From Pseudomonas sp. UBA4194 (GTDB lineage Bacteria > Pseudomonadota > Gammaproteobacteria > Pseudomonadales > Pseudomonadaceae), in contig NZ_DFUE01000043.1 in the NCBI RefSeq assembly GCF_002379585.1, positions 1 through 8,762 of the forward strand: a stretch of 8,762 nucleotides of DNA, in the 5' to 3' direction. Position numbers and translations under genes: made by a program. Positions 1 to 5,489 of this stretch are shown piece by piece. Each line of letters opens with the position of its first letter. The stretch's first letter is position 1. The notes below the pieces were generated by a model. That model ran no database searches, was not told where the DNA came from, and saw only the letters and a list, made by a program, of their open reading frames with translations.

Positions 1-139
1 ATATAGCGCACGCCATGCTAACCGTCCAGTCAGCACATCAACGTCGAAATAACGACGACCTTACCCATACATACATCACTTCACGTATCGTAGCAGAGGC
101 GAGTTTGAGACCATGCCAATCAAGAAGAGGTAGGAGACA

Positions 140-451
140 ATGATGAAAAGCAACGAGTTACCAACAGAAATGTCTTGCGAGGTCGACCTTACGCTGACCT
201 ATGGTATTGCCCCTGGTCTCCGCCGTCAGGCGAGTTACTCGGCCCAGCCGATTTTGATCTGTCGAGAACTAGCCAAAAAAACGAGCGTCCAGGTGGGTAA
301 CTTAGGTGTGGATTTGCTGAAATCGCCTGCTATCAGTCATGCGCAAATTATTCTACCAGACGGAACAGTGCTGTCTGGAGCTGTAACCAAAGTCAGCCCC
401 TGCGGCACCTACTTTGAGATGATTGAGGATAAGGATGTGAATCGCCCCTAG
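140..451 (+). CDS. Small hypothetical protein, unrecognised
   Basis: This ORF encodes 103 residues of unknown function and I recognise no family. There is no signal peptide or membrane segment. The second half (about residues 66-95) alternates hydrophobic and polar residues, with ILPDGTVLSGAVTKVSPCG suggesting a small beta-rich fold. Two ATG codons lie in tandem at 140 and 143. The Shine-Dalgarno AGGAG at 132-136 is 3 bases from the first and 6 from the second, so 143 may be the true start. The clear ribosome binding site is the main reason to believe the gene. It lies about 380 bases upstream of the C4-like RNA and in the same direction as the BRO gene, but nothing shows that they are co-transcribed. 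Confidence 0.6.
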   Translation: MMKSNELPTEMSCEVDLTLTYGIAPGLRRQASYSAQPILICRELAKKTSVQVGNLGVDLLKSPAISHAQIILPDGTVLSGAVTKVSPCGTYFEMIEDKDVNRP

Positions 452-734
452 TTTCGCAGACGCCATCAAGCTTCAAGGAAGGGTTGCTGACTTCGCGTAA
501 CTGTCCGCTCCTGGCCGATAGCAGACGCTTACAAAACCACGTCGATTCAGGCTCTCCACCCCCACCAGACTCCAAGTCCCGCATCAAACGCCAATACTCC
601 GCACAACCCCACAACTGCGATCGCTCCCAACAGACGCGGATGCCCCACCCAAAACTGAGTGGCGAAAGTTTCAGAAAAGTCCTACGCACCTCTCCATTGC
701 CTCATCGCACCATCCGCCCTACCCTGCCATCGCG
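452..734. other. Stretch without a convincing gene
   Basis: These bases hold no ORF with a credible start. A plus-strand reading frame is open from a TTG at 484 into the BRO gene, but no Shine-Dalgarno precedes its TTG or its internal ATG at 640. Its translation is rich in Pro, Ser, Arg and His and looks like chance coding. I see no clear sigma-70 promoter for the downstream RNA, although one must lie here or in 760-828 if that RNA is made. Confidence 0.5.
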
Positions 735-759
735 CCTAAGAAACGCAATCACACAGCGG
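735..759 (+). repeat. Degenerate copy of the BRO leader target site
   Basis: This segment resembles the sequence just upstream of the BRO gene (912-937). Both contain CTAAGAA, then GCAATCAC and a purine-rich CAGNGG end, with a slightly different internal spacing. It lies upstream of the C4-like RNA rather than next to a start codon. CTAAGAAA (736-743) can pair fully with 889-896 of that RNA. CACACAGCGG (750-759) can pair with 876-885 except for one mismatch at 757. It could be a relic of a duplicated leader, a second target, or a processing or regulatory site within the RNA precursor. Confidence 0.5.
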
Positions 760-828
760 TCTACCGCCCCCGACAGATGCGGCTTCTGGAGCCTACGGTT
801 ACACTTCGTCTCCGGAAAATCTCTGTTA

Positions 829-905
829 TGTCGGGAGTGGGCTAATACAAGACCCGAAAGGGGAATATGTCCGGCCCTCTGTGTGGGGTTTCTTAGCTCC
901 CGACA
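829..905 (+). ncRNA. C4-like antisense RNA (phage P1/P7 type)
   Basis: The segment folds into a simple architecture. An outer 9-bp stem pairs 829-837 (TGTCGGGAG) with 897-905 (CTCCCGACA). Inside it an arm pairs 839-843 with 873-877, topped by 851-853/869-871 and a CCC-GAAA-GGG tetraloop hairpin at 853-862. This leaves 878-896 single-stranded between the arm and the closing stem. Its two halves are complementary to the BRO leader: 876-885 pairs with 928-937 over 10 bp (one G-U), and 889-896 pairs with 913-920 over 7 bp plus a G-U. C4 RNA in P1/P7 works in this way, processed from the leader of the antirepressor operon and blocking its translation. The layout and folding are seen in the sequence. 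The family name rests on my recall of the C4 motif and was not searched. The mature ends are not known. Confidence 0.75.
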
Positions 906-912
906 CCCAGCC

Positions 913-937
913 CTAAGAAGCTGCAATCACGCAGAGG
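913..937 (+). promoter_or_regulatory. Antisense target over the BRO ribosome binding site
   Basis: Two sites, CTAAGAAG (913-920) and CACGCAGAGG (928-937), are complementary to the single-stranded region of the C4-like RNA, in antiparallel order with a short internal loop. The second includes AGAGG, the Shine-Dalgarno of the BRO gene, 8 bases before its ATG at 946. Pairing would hide the ribosome binding site and repress translation. The complementarity is direct observation; repression is inferred from the P1/P7 C4 model. Confidence 0.7.
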
Positions 938-945
938 TAAAGGAA

Positions 946-1470
946 ATGCCTATTCATTGCACCCCCACCCTATTCACCCGCCACAACCGCCCCCTCCACA
1001 CCCTCTGGCTCGAATCCCAAGCCTGGTTCCACGCCCGCGACCTCGGCCGACTCATGGGTCGTTTCCTCGACGCCCACGCCGTACGCAAGCTCGACCCCGA
1101 CCAAACCCGCACGCTGTCACTCCTGCAATACGGCGAATACCAAGACACGCTGATGGTCAGCGAATCCGGCGCCTATACCTTGCTGGTCAATCACAACGTG
1201 CCGGAGAACCGCAGCCTTCGACACTGGCTTACCCATGAGGTAATCGCGGTGATTCGTGATGCGGAGCTACCGGCGGGGGAGTTAGTGCCAAGTATTAGCG
1301 TGATGCAGTGGCCAGGGTTGCGGCTGAGTGTGCTGCATTGGCAGAACGAGAGCTGGATGCGGATGCGCGATTTGCCGGTGATGCTGAAAAGCGAGGAGGT
1401 CGATCGCGGCAGGTTGCAATCTGCGGCGCGTGTTGGCTGGTGGAAAGCATCGGCGCGGCTGTTCATGTGA
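946..1470 (+). CDS. BRO-N domain protein, antirepressor-like
   Basis: The 174-residue product carries a BRO-N domain, found in phage antirepressors and baculovirus BRO proteins, usually linked to DNA binding or to relieving prophage repression. The N-terminal part reads LWLESQAWFHARDLGRLMG (residues 20-38), matching the W-F-x-A-R-D-L core. The hallmark segment VSESGAYTLLVN...LRHWLTHEVIAVIRD spans about 71-105. No separate C-terminal DNA-binding or KilA-C domain follows. Instead residues 127-147 weakly repeat the first motif. The ATG at 946 is chosen over upstream in-frame codons because AGAGG lies 8 bases before it and because the conserved domain begins shortly after. No phage structural, integrase or repressor genes are nearby, so this seems to be an orphan module controlled by the upstream C4-like RNA. 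Its target is unknown. Confidence 0.85.
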   Translation: MPIHCTPTLFTRHNRPLHTLWLESQAWFHARDLGRLMGRFLDAHAVRKLDPDQTRTLSLLQYGEYQDTLMVSESGAYTLLVNHNVPENRSLRHWLTHEVIAVIRDAELPAGELVPSISVMQWPGLRLSVLHWQNESWMRMRDLPVMLKSEEVDRGRLQSAARVGWWKASARLFM

Positions 1471-1517
1471 GGTATCCGTATTCCATTAGATGCTCATCGC
1501 CCACCTGCAGCGTCTGG

Positions 1518-1620
1518 TCATGTCGCTGAAAAACGCATCCGAGTACATGTCGAGCTGTCATGTCGCTGAAAGCCGTTTTCAGCGACACGTTATTGGAACG
1601 TGTCGCTGCCAGCGACATGA
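1518..1620. repeat. Array of alternating TGTCGCTG palindromes
   Basis: TGTCGCTG occurs at 1521-1528, 1561-1568 and 1601-1608, exactly 40 bases apart. Its reverse complement occurs at 1580-1587 and 1610-1617. The first two direct copies share a longer core, TCATGTCGCTGAAA (1518-1531 and 1558-1571). The copies make overlapping hairpins: 1561-1571 with 1577-1587 (11 bp), 1580-1591 with 1597-1608 (12 bp, loop ATTGG), and 1601-1608 with 1610-1617 (a 17-base near-perfect palindrome). Neighbouring hairpins compete for the same bases. There is no T-run, so this is not a standard terminator. It lies between the convergent BRO and ankB genes. It could be a REP-like element, a protein-binding array or a recombination site. 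Confidence 0.8.
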
Positions 1621-1683
1621 CTTGTGTGGGATCGGTTCAGGGATAGCTTTGGTGCGAAGGTTGAAGGGCCGGGGTGTTTGGAC

Positions 1684-1703
1684 CCGGCTTACGCCGGTGC
1701 TAC
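1684..1703 (+). repeat. REP-like palindrome overlapping the ankB end
   Basis: CCGGC-TTAC-GCCGG (1684-1697) is followed by TGCTAC. The same pattern, GGCTTACGCCG(G/C)TGCTAC, recurs at 7208-7227 and, inverted, at 8658-8677. Such palindromes are typical of Pseudomonas intergenic REP elements. The conserved tail supplies the stop codon of ankB (CTA at 1700-1702, TAG on the minus strand). A neighbouring stem, GCCGGG 1668-1673 with CCCGGC 1683-1688, may help end transcription but lacks a U-tract. Confidence 0.65.
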
Positions 1704-2239
1704 TGGGTGGGGGCGAAATGGCCTTGTGCGAGTGCGCGAGGGGTGTTGCCCAGGGCGTCGCGGGCGTTCAGGTCGGCACCTTTGGCGGTCAGGGCATCGA
1801 GGATGTCTTTGCGTTGGAACAGCGCGGCGTACATGGCTGCGGTTTGACCTGAATGGTTGCGTTCATCCGTCGCGCAATCAGCATCCATCAGCCGGTGGGC
1901 GATGCTTAGTTCGCCTTTGAAGATGGCGCCCATCAGGGCGGTGTTGCCACGTTTATCCTGGCTGCACGGGTTGGCGCCGGCGGCGAGCAGTTGTTCCACG
2001 GCGGCTTGTTGACCGTGGTAGGCGGCGAGGATCAGCGCGGTGTAGCCGCTTTCGTCACGGGTGTCCAAGTCGTAATGGGCCTCGATGAAAGCGCCCAAAC
2101 GGTCGGTGCTGCCCGTGCGGGCCGCGTCGAAATACAGCTCGCGAAGTTGCTGACGGGTATCGGCAGCGAGTATGTCGTCGGCCATGACAGCTGTTGTAGC
2201 CATCATTGCAGACCACATGCAGAGAATGAGATATCGCAT
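1700..2239 (-). CDS. ankB: Periplasmic ankyrin-repeat protein AnkB
   Basis: The 179-residue protein has an N-terminal signal peptide (MRYLILCMWSAMMATTAVMA, cleavage likely after residue 20) and then about four ankyrin repeats. The clearest are at 65-97 (SGYTALILAAYHG...LLAAGANP), 98-129 (RGNTALMGAIFKG) and 130-162 (SGQTAAMYAALF...KGADLNARD). In Pseudomonas aeruginosa AnkB is a periplasmic partner encoded next to katB and is needed for full KatB activity and peroxide resistance; the same order here supports that role. The start at 2239 is preferred over an upstream in-frame GTG at 2263 because GAGGAGG precedes it by 8 bases and the signal peptide begins there. It lies 57 bases after katB on the same strand, probably in one operon, with a strong hairpin in the gap. 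Confidence 0.9.
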   Translation of the reverse strand: MRYLILCMWSAMMATTAVMADDILAADTRQQLRELYFDAARTGSTDRLGAFIEAHYDLDTRDESGYTALILAAYHGQQAAVEQLLAAGANPCSQDKRGNTALMGAIFKGELSIAHRLMDADCATDERNHSGQTAAMYAALFQRKDILDALTAKGADLNARDALGNTPRALAQGHFAPTQ

Positions 2240-2258
2240 GGGTTTTGCCTCCTCGACA

Positions 2259-2288
2259 GTCACCGACTGTCATTTAACAGTCGGTGAC
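2259..2288 (-). promoter_or_regulatory. Intercistronic hairpin between katB and ankB
   Basis: Bases 2259-2270 (GTCACCGACTGT) and 2277-2288 are perfect inverted repeats of 12 bp around a 6-base loop. In the katB-ankB transcript the stem starts 8 bases after the katB stop and ends about 6 bases before the GAGGAGG of ankB. No U-run follows, so it is more likely an mRNA stabilising or processing element, or a partial attenuator, than a full terminator. It could set a lower dose of AnkB than of KatB. Confidence 0.7.
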
Positions 2289-2296
2289 CAGGTGCG

Positions 2297-3823
2297 TCAG
2301 TCCTGAAGCTTGGCGGCCAACTGCTTGACCTTTTCCAGGTCGCCTTTGGCAACTTTGGTGACGCCTGTGCCGTAGGCCGGATCGGCCTTGTACAAATACG
2401 AGAGCATGATGTGTTTGCTCTCGGTATCGGTATCAGCCAGGGAGCCGCCGAAGCTGTTGATCAGGTCTTGCTGTTCTTTCGGGGAGTAGGAACGGTACAG
2501 GTCGCCGGCTTGTTTGAAGTTTTGCTCGCGCTGAATCTTCGCTTGTTGAGTGGAGCCGCTGAGCGCCGCCTGGCTGTAACGAGCATTGTCGTCCGCTGGG
2601 CGGGGGTTGAGGCGACTTGGCTCATAGTTCACGCCGCCGGTGGTATGGCCGCTGTTCAAGGCGCCATCCTGATTCCCGTTATTGACGGCCACCTGTGGAC
2701 GGTTGATTGGCAGGCTCATGCCATTGGCGCCCAGGCGGTACATCTGGGTGTCGGCGTAGGAGAACACGCGACCTTGCAGCAGGCGATCTTCCGACGGTTC
2801 GATACCGGGCACTACATTGGAAGGTGCCATGGCAACCTGCTCGGTTTCCTGGAAGAAGTTGTCAACGTTCTTGTTCAGTACCATCTGGCCAATTTTCTGT
2901 TCCGGTACATCGGGCCAGATCTTGGTGGCGTCCAGTGGGTCGAAGGCGAACTTGGCAAGGTCCTCAGGCTTGAGCACCTGGATGTACAAGTCCCACTTCG
3001 GGTAGTCGCCTTTGTTGATCGCGGTGACCAGGTCGTGAGTCATGTGAGCGTAGTCTTTGCCTTGGGTTTGCTCGGCTTGCGCTGGGTCCAGGTTCTTCAG
3101 CCCTTGCAGGCTCTTCCAGTGAAACTTCACGTAGTGCACTTCGCCCTTGGCATTGACGAACTTGTAGGCGTGCACGCCGTTGCCATCCATGAAGCGATAG
3201 CCGGCTGGCGTTCCTTCGTTGGAGTAGAGCAGCGTGAGGGTACGGGTGGCTTCTGGTACGTGGGAGAAGAAGTCGAAACGACGGGAGTCGTCATCCAGGT
3301 TGGTCCGCGGATCGGGCTTGAACGCGTGGACCATGTCGGGAAACTTGATGGCGTCGCGGATAAAGAATGTCGGGAAGTTGTTGCCGACCAGATCCCAGTT
3401 GCCGTCGGCAGTGTAGAACTTGGTTGCGAAACCGCGGGGGTCGCGCAGCGTTTCAGGCGAATGGTTGCCGTGCACCACCGACGAGAAACGCACAAACACC
3501 GGGGTGTGAGTGCCTGGCGTGAAGACTTTGGCCTTGGTCAGTTCACTGATGTTGCTGGAGGCAGTGAATTCGCCGTGCACGCCGGTACCACGCGCATGCA
3601 CCACACGCTCAGGAATGCGTTCACGGTCGAAGCGCTGGAGTTTCTGCAGCAGCTGGACGTCTTGCAACAGCGCGGGGCCATTGGGCCCGGCTGTTTGGGA
3701 ATTCTGGTTGTCGCCGACAGCGGCGCCGTTATCGCGGGTCAGGGTGTCGGCGAAAGCCGATGGCACGGACATGCTTGTCGCCAATACGGCGAGCGCGTAT
3801 CCAGATAAGGTTCTGATTTTCAT
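2297..3823 (-). CDS. katB: Periplasmic heme catalase KatB
   Basis: This 508-residue monofunctional catalase turns hydrogen peroxide into water and oxygen. It begins with a signal peptide (MKIRTLSGYALAVLATSMSVPSAFA, residues 1-25), so it acts in the periplasm. The active-site signature FDRERIPERVVHARGTG (65-81) carries the distal His76. WDLVGNNFPTFFIRD (143-157) holds the distal Asn. The heme-ligand signature RLLQGRVFSYADTQMYRLG (347-365) has the proximal Tyr356. Length and layout fit Pseudomonas KatB (about 510 residues). The ATG at 3823 is chosen because the signal peptide starts there and GAGGGA precedes it by about 6 bases; the frame is open further upstream but has no signal. ankB follows in the same operon. 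In Pseudomonas this gene is induced by peroxide through OxyR, and a partial OxyR-like site lies upstream. Confidence 0.95.
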   Translation of the reverse strand: MKIRTLSGYALAVLATSMSVPSAFADTLTRDNGAAVGDNQNSQTAGPNGPALLQDVQLLQKLQRFDRERIPERVVHARGTGVHGEFTASSNISELTKAKVFTPGTHTPVFVRFSSVVHGNHSPETLRDPRGFATKFYTADGNWDLVGNNFPTFFIRDAIKFPDMVHAFKPDPRTNLDDDSRRFDFFSHVPEATRTLTLLYSNEGTPAGYRFMDGNGVHAYKFVNAKGEVHYVKFHWKSLQGLKNLDPAQAEQTQGKDYAHMTHDLVTAINKGDYPKWDLYIQVLKPEDLAKFAFDPLDATKIWPDVPEQKIGQMVLNKNVDNFFQETEQVAMAPSNVVPGIEPSEDRLLQGRVFSYADTQMYRLGANGMSLPINRPQVAVNNGNQDGALNSGHTTGGVNYEPSRLNPRPADDNARYSQAALSGSTQQAKIQREQNFKQAGDLYRSYSPKEQQDLINSFGGSLADTDTESKHIMLSYLYKADPAYGTGVTKVAKGDLEKVKQLAAKLQD

Positions 3824-3893
3824 GGTGAATCCCTCACGGTTCTTGGTTTTTGAACGGATTGGCGAGGGTAACGGCAATGGCAGCGAGGGCTAA

Positions 3894-3930
3894 ATTGGAA
3901 GGGGCTATGGGGGCGATAGAATTAGAAAGC
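3894..3930 (-). promoter_or_regulatory. Possible OxyR site upstream of katB
   Basis: The centre, CTAT (3905-3908), seven bases, then ATAG (3916-3919), fits the middle of the OxyR pattern ATAG-N7-CTAT-N7-ATAG-N7-CTAT. On the katB-proximal side ATTG (3894-3897) matches three of four positions. The distal quarter (3927-3930) does not match. It lies 71-107 bases upstream of the katB start, a sensible position for an activator. Known OxyR control of katB in Pseudomonas supports it. No clear -35/-10 pair was found for katB. Confidence 0.35.
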
Positions 3931-4026
3931 GGACGGTGCGGGAACCTTTTCGAGTCGATTCGCCTCCGCCTTTTCAGGTGACGCGCTCAGTGGTGTATCA
4001 GTCAGGCGTGGTTGTTGGGGGGACAA

Positions 4027-4054
4027 ATGACTTCCGTAGCCGTGACTCTATAAT
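4027..4054 (+). promoter_or_regulatory. Candidate sigma-70 promoter of the ATPase gene
   Basis: ATGACT (4027-4032, four of six matches to TTGACA) lies 16 bases before a perfect TATAAT (4049-4054), giving a leader of about 55 bases to the GTG at 4115. The -10 hexamer is also the first unit of the CTATA array, so the rest of the array would lie in the transcribed leader, where a bound protein could repress. Two other perfect TATAAT hexamers (4070-4075 and 4081-4086) make the exact promoter uncertain. Confidence 0.35.
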
Positions 4055-4098
4055 CGCTCTATAGTCGTCTATAATCGCTCTATAATTGGCTATAGAAT
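4047..4098 (+). repeat. Helically phased CTATA repeat array, left copy
   Basis: Five CTATA(A/G) units begin at 4048, 4059, 4069, 4080 and 4090, i.e. alternating 11 and 10 bases apart, close to one helical turn. The fuller unit is TCTATAATCG(C). All units point the same way. A second array of four units lies at 6021-6060. This one sits 20-67 bases upstream of the ATPase start and overlaps its likely promoter. Direct repeats with this spacing suggest an operator for a protein that binds cooperatively along one DNA face, or an iteron-like site. Confidence 0.8.
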
Positions 4099-4114
4099 CA
4101 TCCGGGAGCCGCCT

Positions 4115-5275
4115 GTGACTCAAGACATCCTCTACCACCGCCCTGCGCTAGCCGAGCGTCTCTCGAAGTTGATCATGCAGGTAACGGTGGGCTCCGCAGC
4201 CAGCTCTGGCGTGTTTCTCGCAGCACCGCGACGCACCGGTAAATCAACCTTCGCCCGCGAGGATTTGCGCCCTGCCCTGGAAGCCGCAGGCGCCATCGTG
4301 CTGTATGCCGACCTCTGGAAGGATCTCACCAAAGACCCTGGTGAAGTGATCGTCGAAGCGATTCAGGAGGCTGTCAGACGCAGCGAAGGCTTCATCTCCC
4401 GCTTGGCAAAAGCGTCGGGCATGGACAAGGTCAACGTGGGCGGTCTGAGCTTCAATCTGGACAAAATCGGGCTGGGCAAGGGTATTGACCTCACCCAGGC
4501 CCTCGTGGCGCTTTCTGACGAATCCAAGCAGATGATCGTGTTGATCGTCGACGAAGCCCAACATGCGATCACCACTGACCAAGGCGTAGCGGCCTTGTTC
4601 GCACTCAAGGCCGCGCGGGACGAGCTGAACAGTTCGAAGCACCACGGGTTGCGCATTGTTTGCACTGGCTCCAACCGGGACAAGTTGGCCATGTTGAGAA
4701 ACAGCAAGGACCAAGCGTTCTTCGGCGCATCGATGGTGCAGTTCCCTACTCTGGATGAAGATTTCATTGAGTGGTTTTGTGCGAACCTGGACCTGCAGCA
4801 TCCGCTGGACCCGTCGCAGGTGTTTCCGTTATTTCAAGAGAGCGGGTATCGCCCCGAGTTGCTGGGTGCCGCGGCCGACGCGATTCGGTTTGACTTTGCC
4901 CTGCCGGACAAGGACATCCCCGTGCGCTTTGCCGCCCTGGTACGCGCACAGGCGGACGAATTGAACGGCAACCTCAAGAAAGTGCTACACAGTCTTACGC
5001 CCATTCAGTCTGCGGTCATTCGTGTGATGAGCGCCAAGGGCGAGGACTATGCGCCCTTCGAAGCCGCCACATTAGCGCTGTATGGCAAAGCGATGGAGCA
5101 GGCCGGTCTCGACGTTGGGGAATTGACCGTGGAAGTTCCAGGGGTACAGCAGGCGTTGATCGCTCTTCAGGAAAAGAAGCTGGTGTGGAAGGCGTCGCGA
5201 GGGATTTATGCAGTGGACGAACAGGTGATTGTGGAGCTGTTACGTGCTGATGGGATGTTGGAGGGGTTGGGTTGA
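4115..5275 (+). CDS. AAA-type ATPase with C-terminal winged-helix-like region
   Basis: The 386-residue protein is a P-loop ATPase of the AAA/STAND-like group. Walker A is APRRTGKST (37-45), with Lys43 and Ser44 for nucleotide and magnesium. Walker B is IVLIVDEAQ (141-149), with Asp146 and Glu147. CTGSNRDK (183-190) fits sensor 1. After an alpha-helical lid, residues about 294-378 (LTPIQSAVIRVM...VPGVQQALIALQEKKLVWKASRGIYAVDEQ) look like a winged helix that could bind DNA. There is no signal peptide or membrane segment. The start is a GTG with GGGAG (4104-4108) 6 bases before it. It stands alone on the plus strand, converging with the GNAT gene, and is preceded by the phased CTATA array. It may bind that array and regulate itself; this is inference. 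The precise biological role is unknown. Confidence 0.85.
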   Translation: MTQDILYHRPALAERLSKLIMQVTVGSAASSGVFLAAPRRTGKSTFAREDLRPALEAAGAIVLYADLWKDLTKDPGEVIVEAIQEAVRRSEGFISRLAKASGMDKVNVGGLSFNLDKIGLGKGIDLTQALVALSDESKQMIVLIVDEAQHAITTDQGVAALFALKAARDELNSSKHHGLRIVCTGSNRDKLAMLRNSKDQAFFGASMVQFPTLDEDFIEWFCANLDLQHPLDPSQVFPLFQESGYRPELLGAAADAIRFDFALPDKDIPVRFAALVRAQADELNGNLKKVLHSLTPIQSAVIRVMSAKGEDYAPFEAATLALYGKAMEQAGLDVGELTVEVPGVQQALIALQEKKLVWKASRGIYAVDEQVIVELLRADGMLEGLG

Positions 5276-5468
5276 TAAGTGAGCCAAGATCGGCACTCAC
5301 TGATCGGTAAATATCCGGAATCTGTATCTGGTCATTCTTAGGTAAGGGCGATGAAATCAGGGTGCGCGGCTCAACCACGAGATCGTTACCCGCGCCATGA
5401 GCCTTTATCGGATAGCCGGCAATGCGACGAACAAGCCTTGCAACATCCTGCAGCGAACTGTGCGTCAT
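5016..5468 (-). CDS. Small doubtful ORF or gene remnant after the GNAT gene
   Basis: The ORF of 150 codons begins 21 bases downstream of the GNAT stop on the same strand, with GGAAAG 5 bases before its ATG. The first 64 residues or so (MTHSSLQDVARLVRRIAGYP... to DLGSLI) occupy the gap between the convergent genes and look protein-like, with an amphipathic helix at about 4-17. The remainder runs antisense through the last 260 bases of the ATPase gene and is rich in Pro, Ser and Arg, as expected of a shadow frame. I do not recognise it. It may be a truncated gene whose 3' end was lost when the ATPase gene arrived, or a true small protein with an antisense overlap. Confidence 0.3.
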   Translation of the reverse strand: MTHSSLQDVARLVRRIAGYPIKAHGAGNDLVVEPRTLISSPLPKNDQIQIPDIYRSVSADLGSLINPTPPTSHQHVTAPQSPVRPLHKSLATPSTPASFPEERSTPAVPLELPRSIPQRRDRPAPSLCHTALMWRLRRAHSPRPWRSSHE

Positions 5469-5489
5469 CCCGTCTTTCCGAAGATTGGC

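Noticed and set aside
223..610. A shared YSAQP peptide in the ORF at 140-451 and in the open frame around 590-606, suggesting a decayed duplication
   Set aside because: The DNA similarity does not extend beyond about 14 bases, so chance cannot be excluded.
484..945. A long plus-strand reading frame continuous with the BRO gene, as an N-terminal extension
   Set aside because: It has no Shine-Dalgarno at the TTG (484) or the internal ATG (640), a composition typical of chance coding, and it would run through the C4-like RNA. The ATG at 946 has a clear ribosome site.
1561..1617. The palindromes after the BRO gene as a CRISPR array or an intrinsic terminator
   Set aside because: The repeated unit is only 8-14 bases with overlapping inverted copies, and no T-run follows any of the stems.
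2411..3808. A long plus-strand ORF of 465 codons opposite katB
   Set aside because: It lies wholly antisense to a catalase gene with intact active-site motifs and is a codon-bias shadow.
4047..4098. The CTATA array as the OxyR site of katB
   Set aside because: OxyR needs alternating ATAG and CTAT quarters, but these are direct repeats. The array is over 220 bases from the katB start, and a similar array at 6021-6060 is not near katB.
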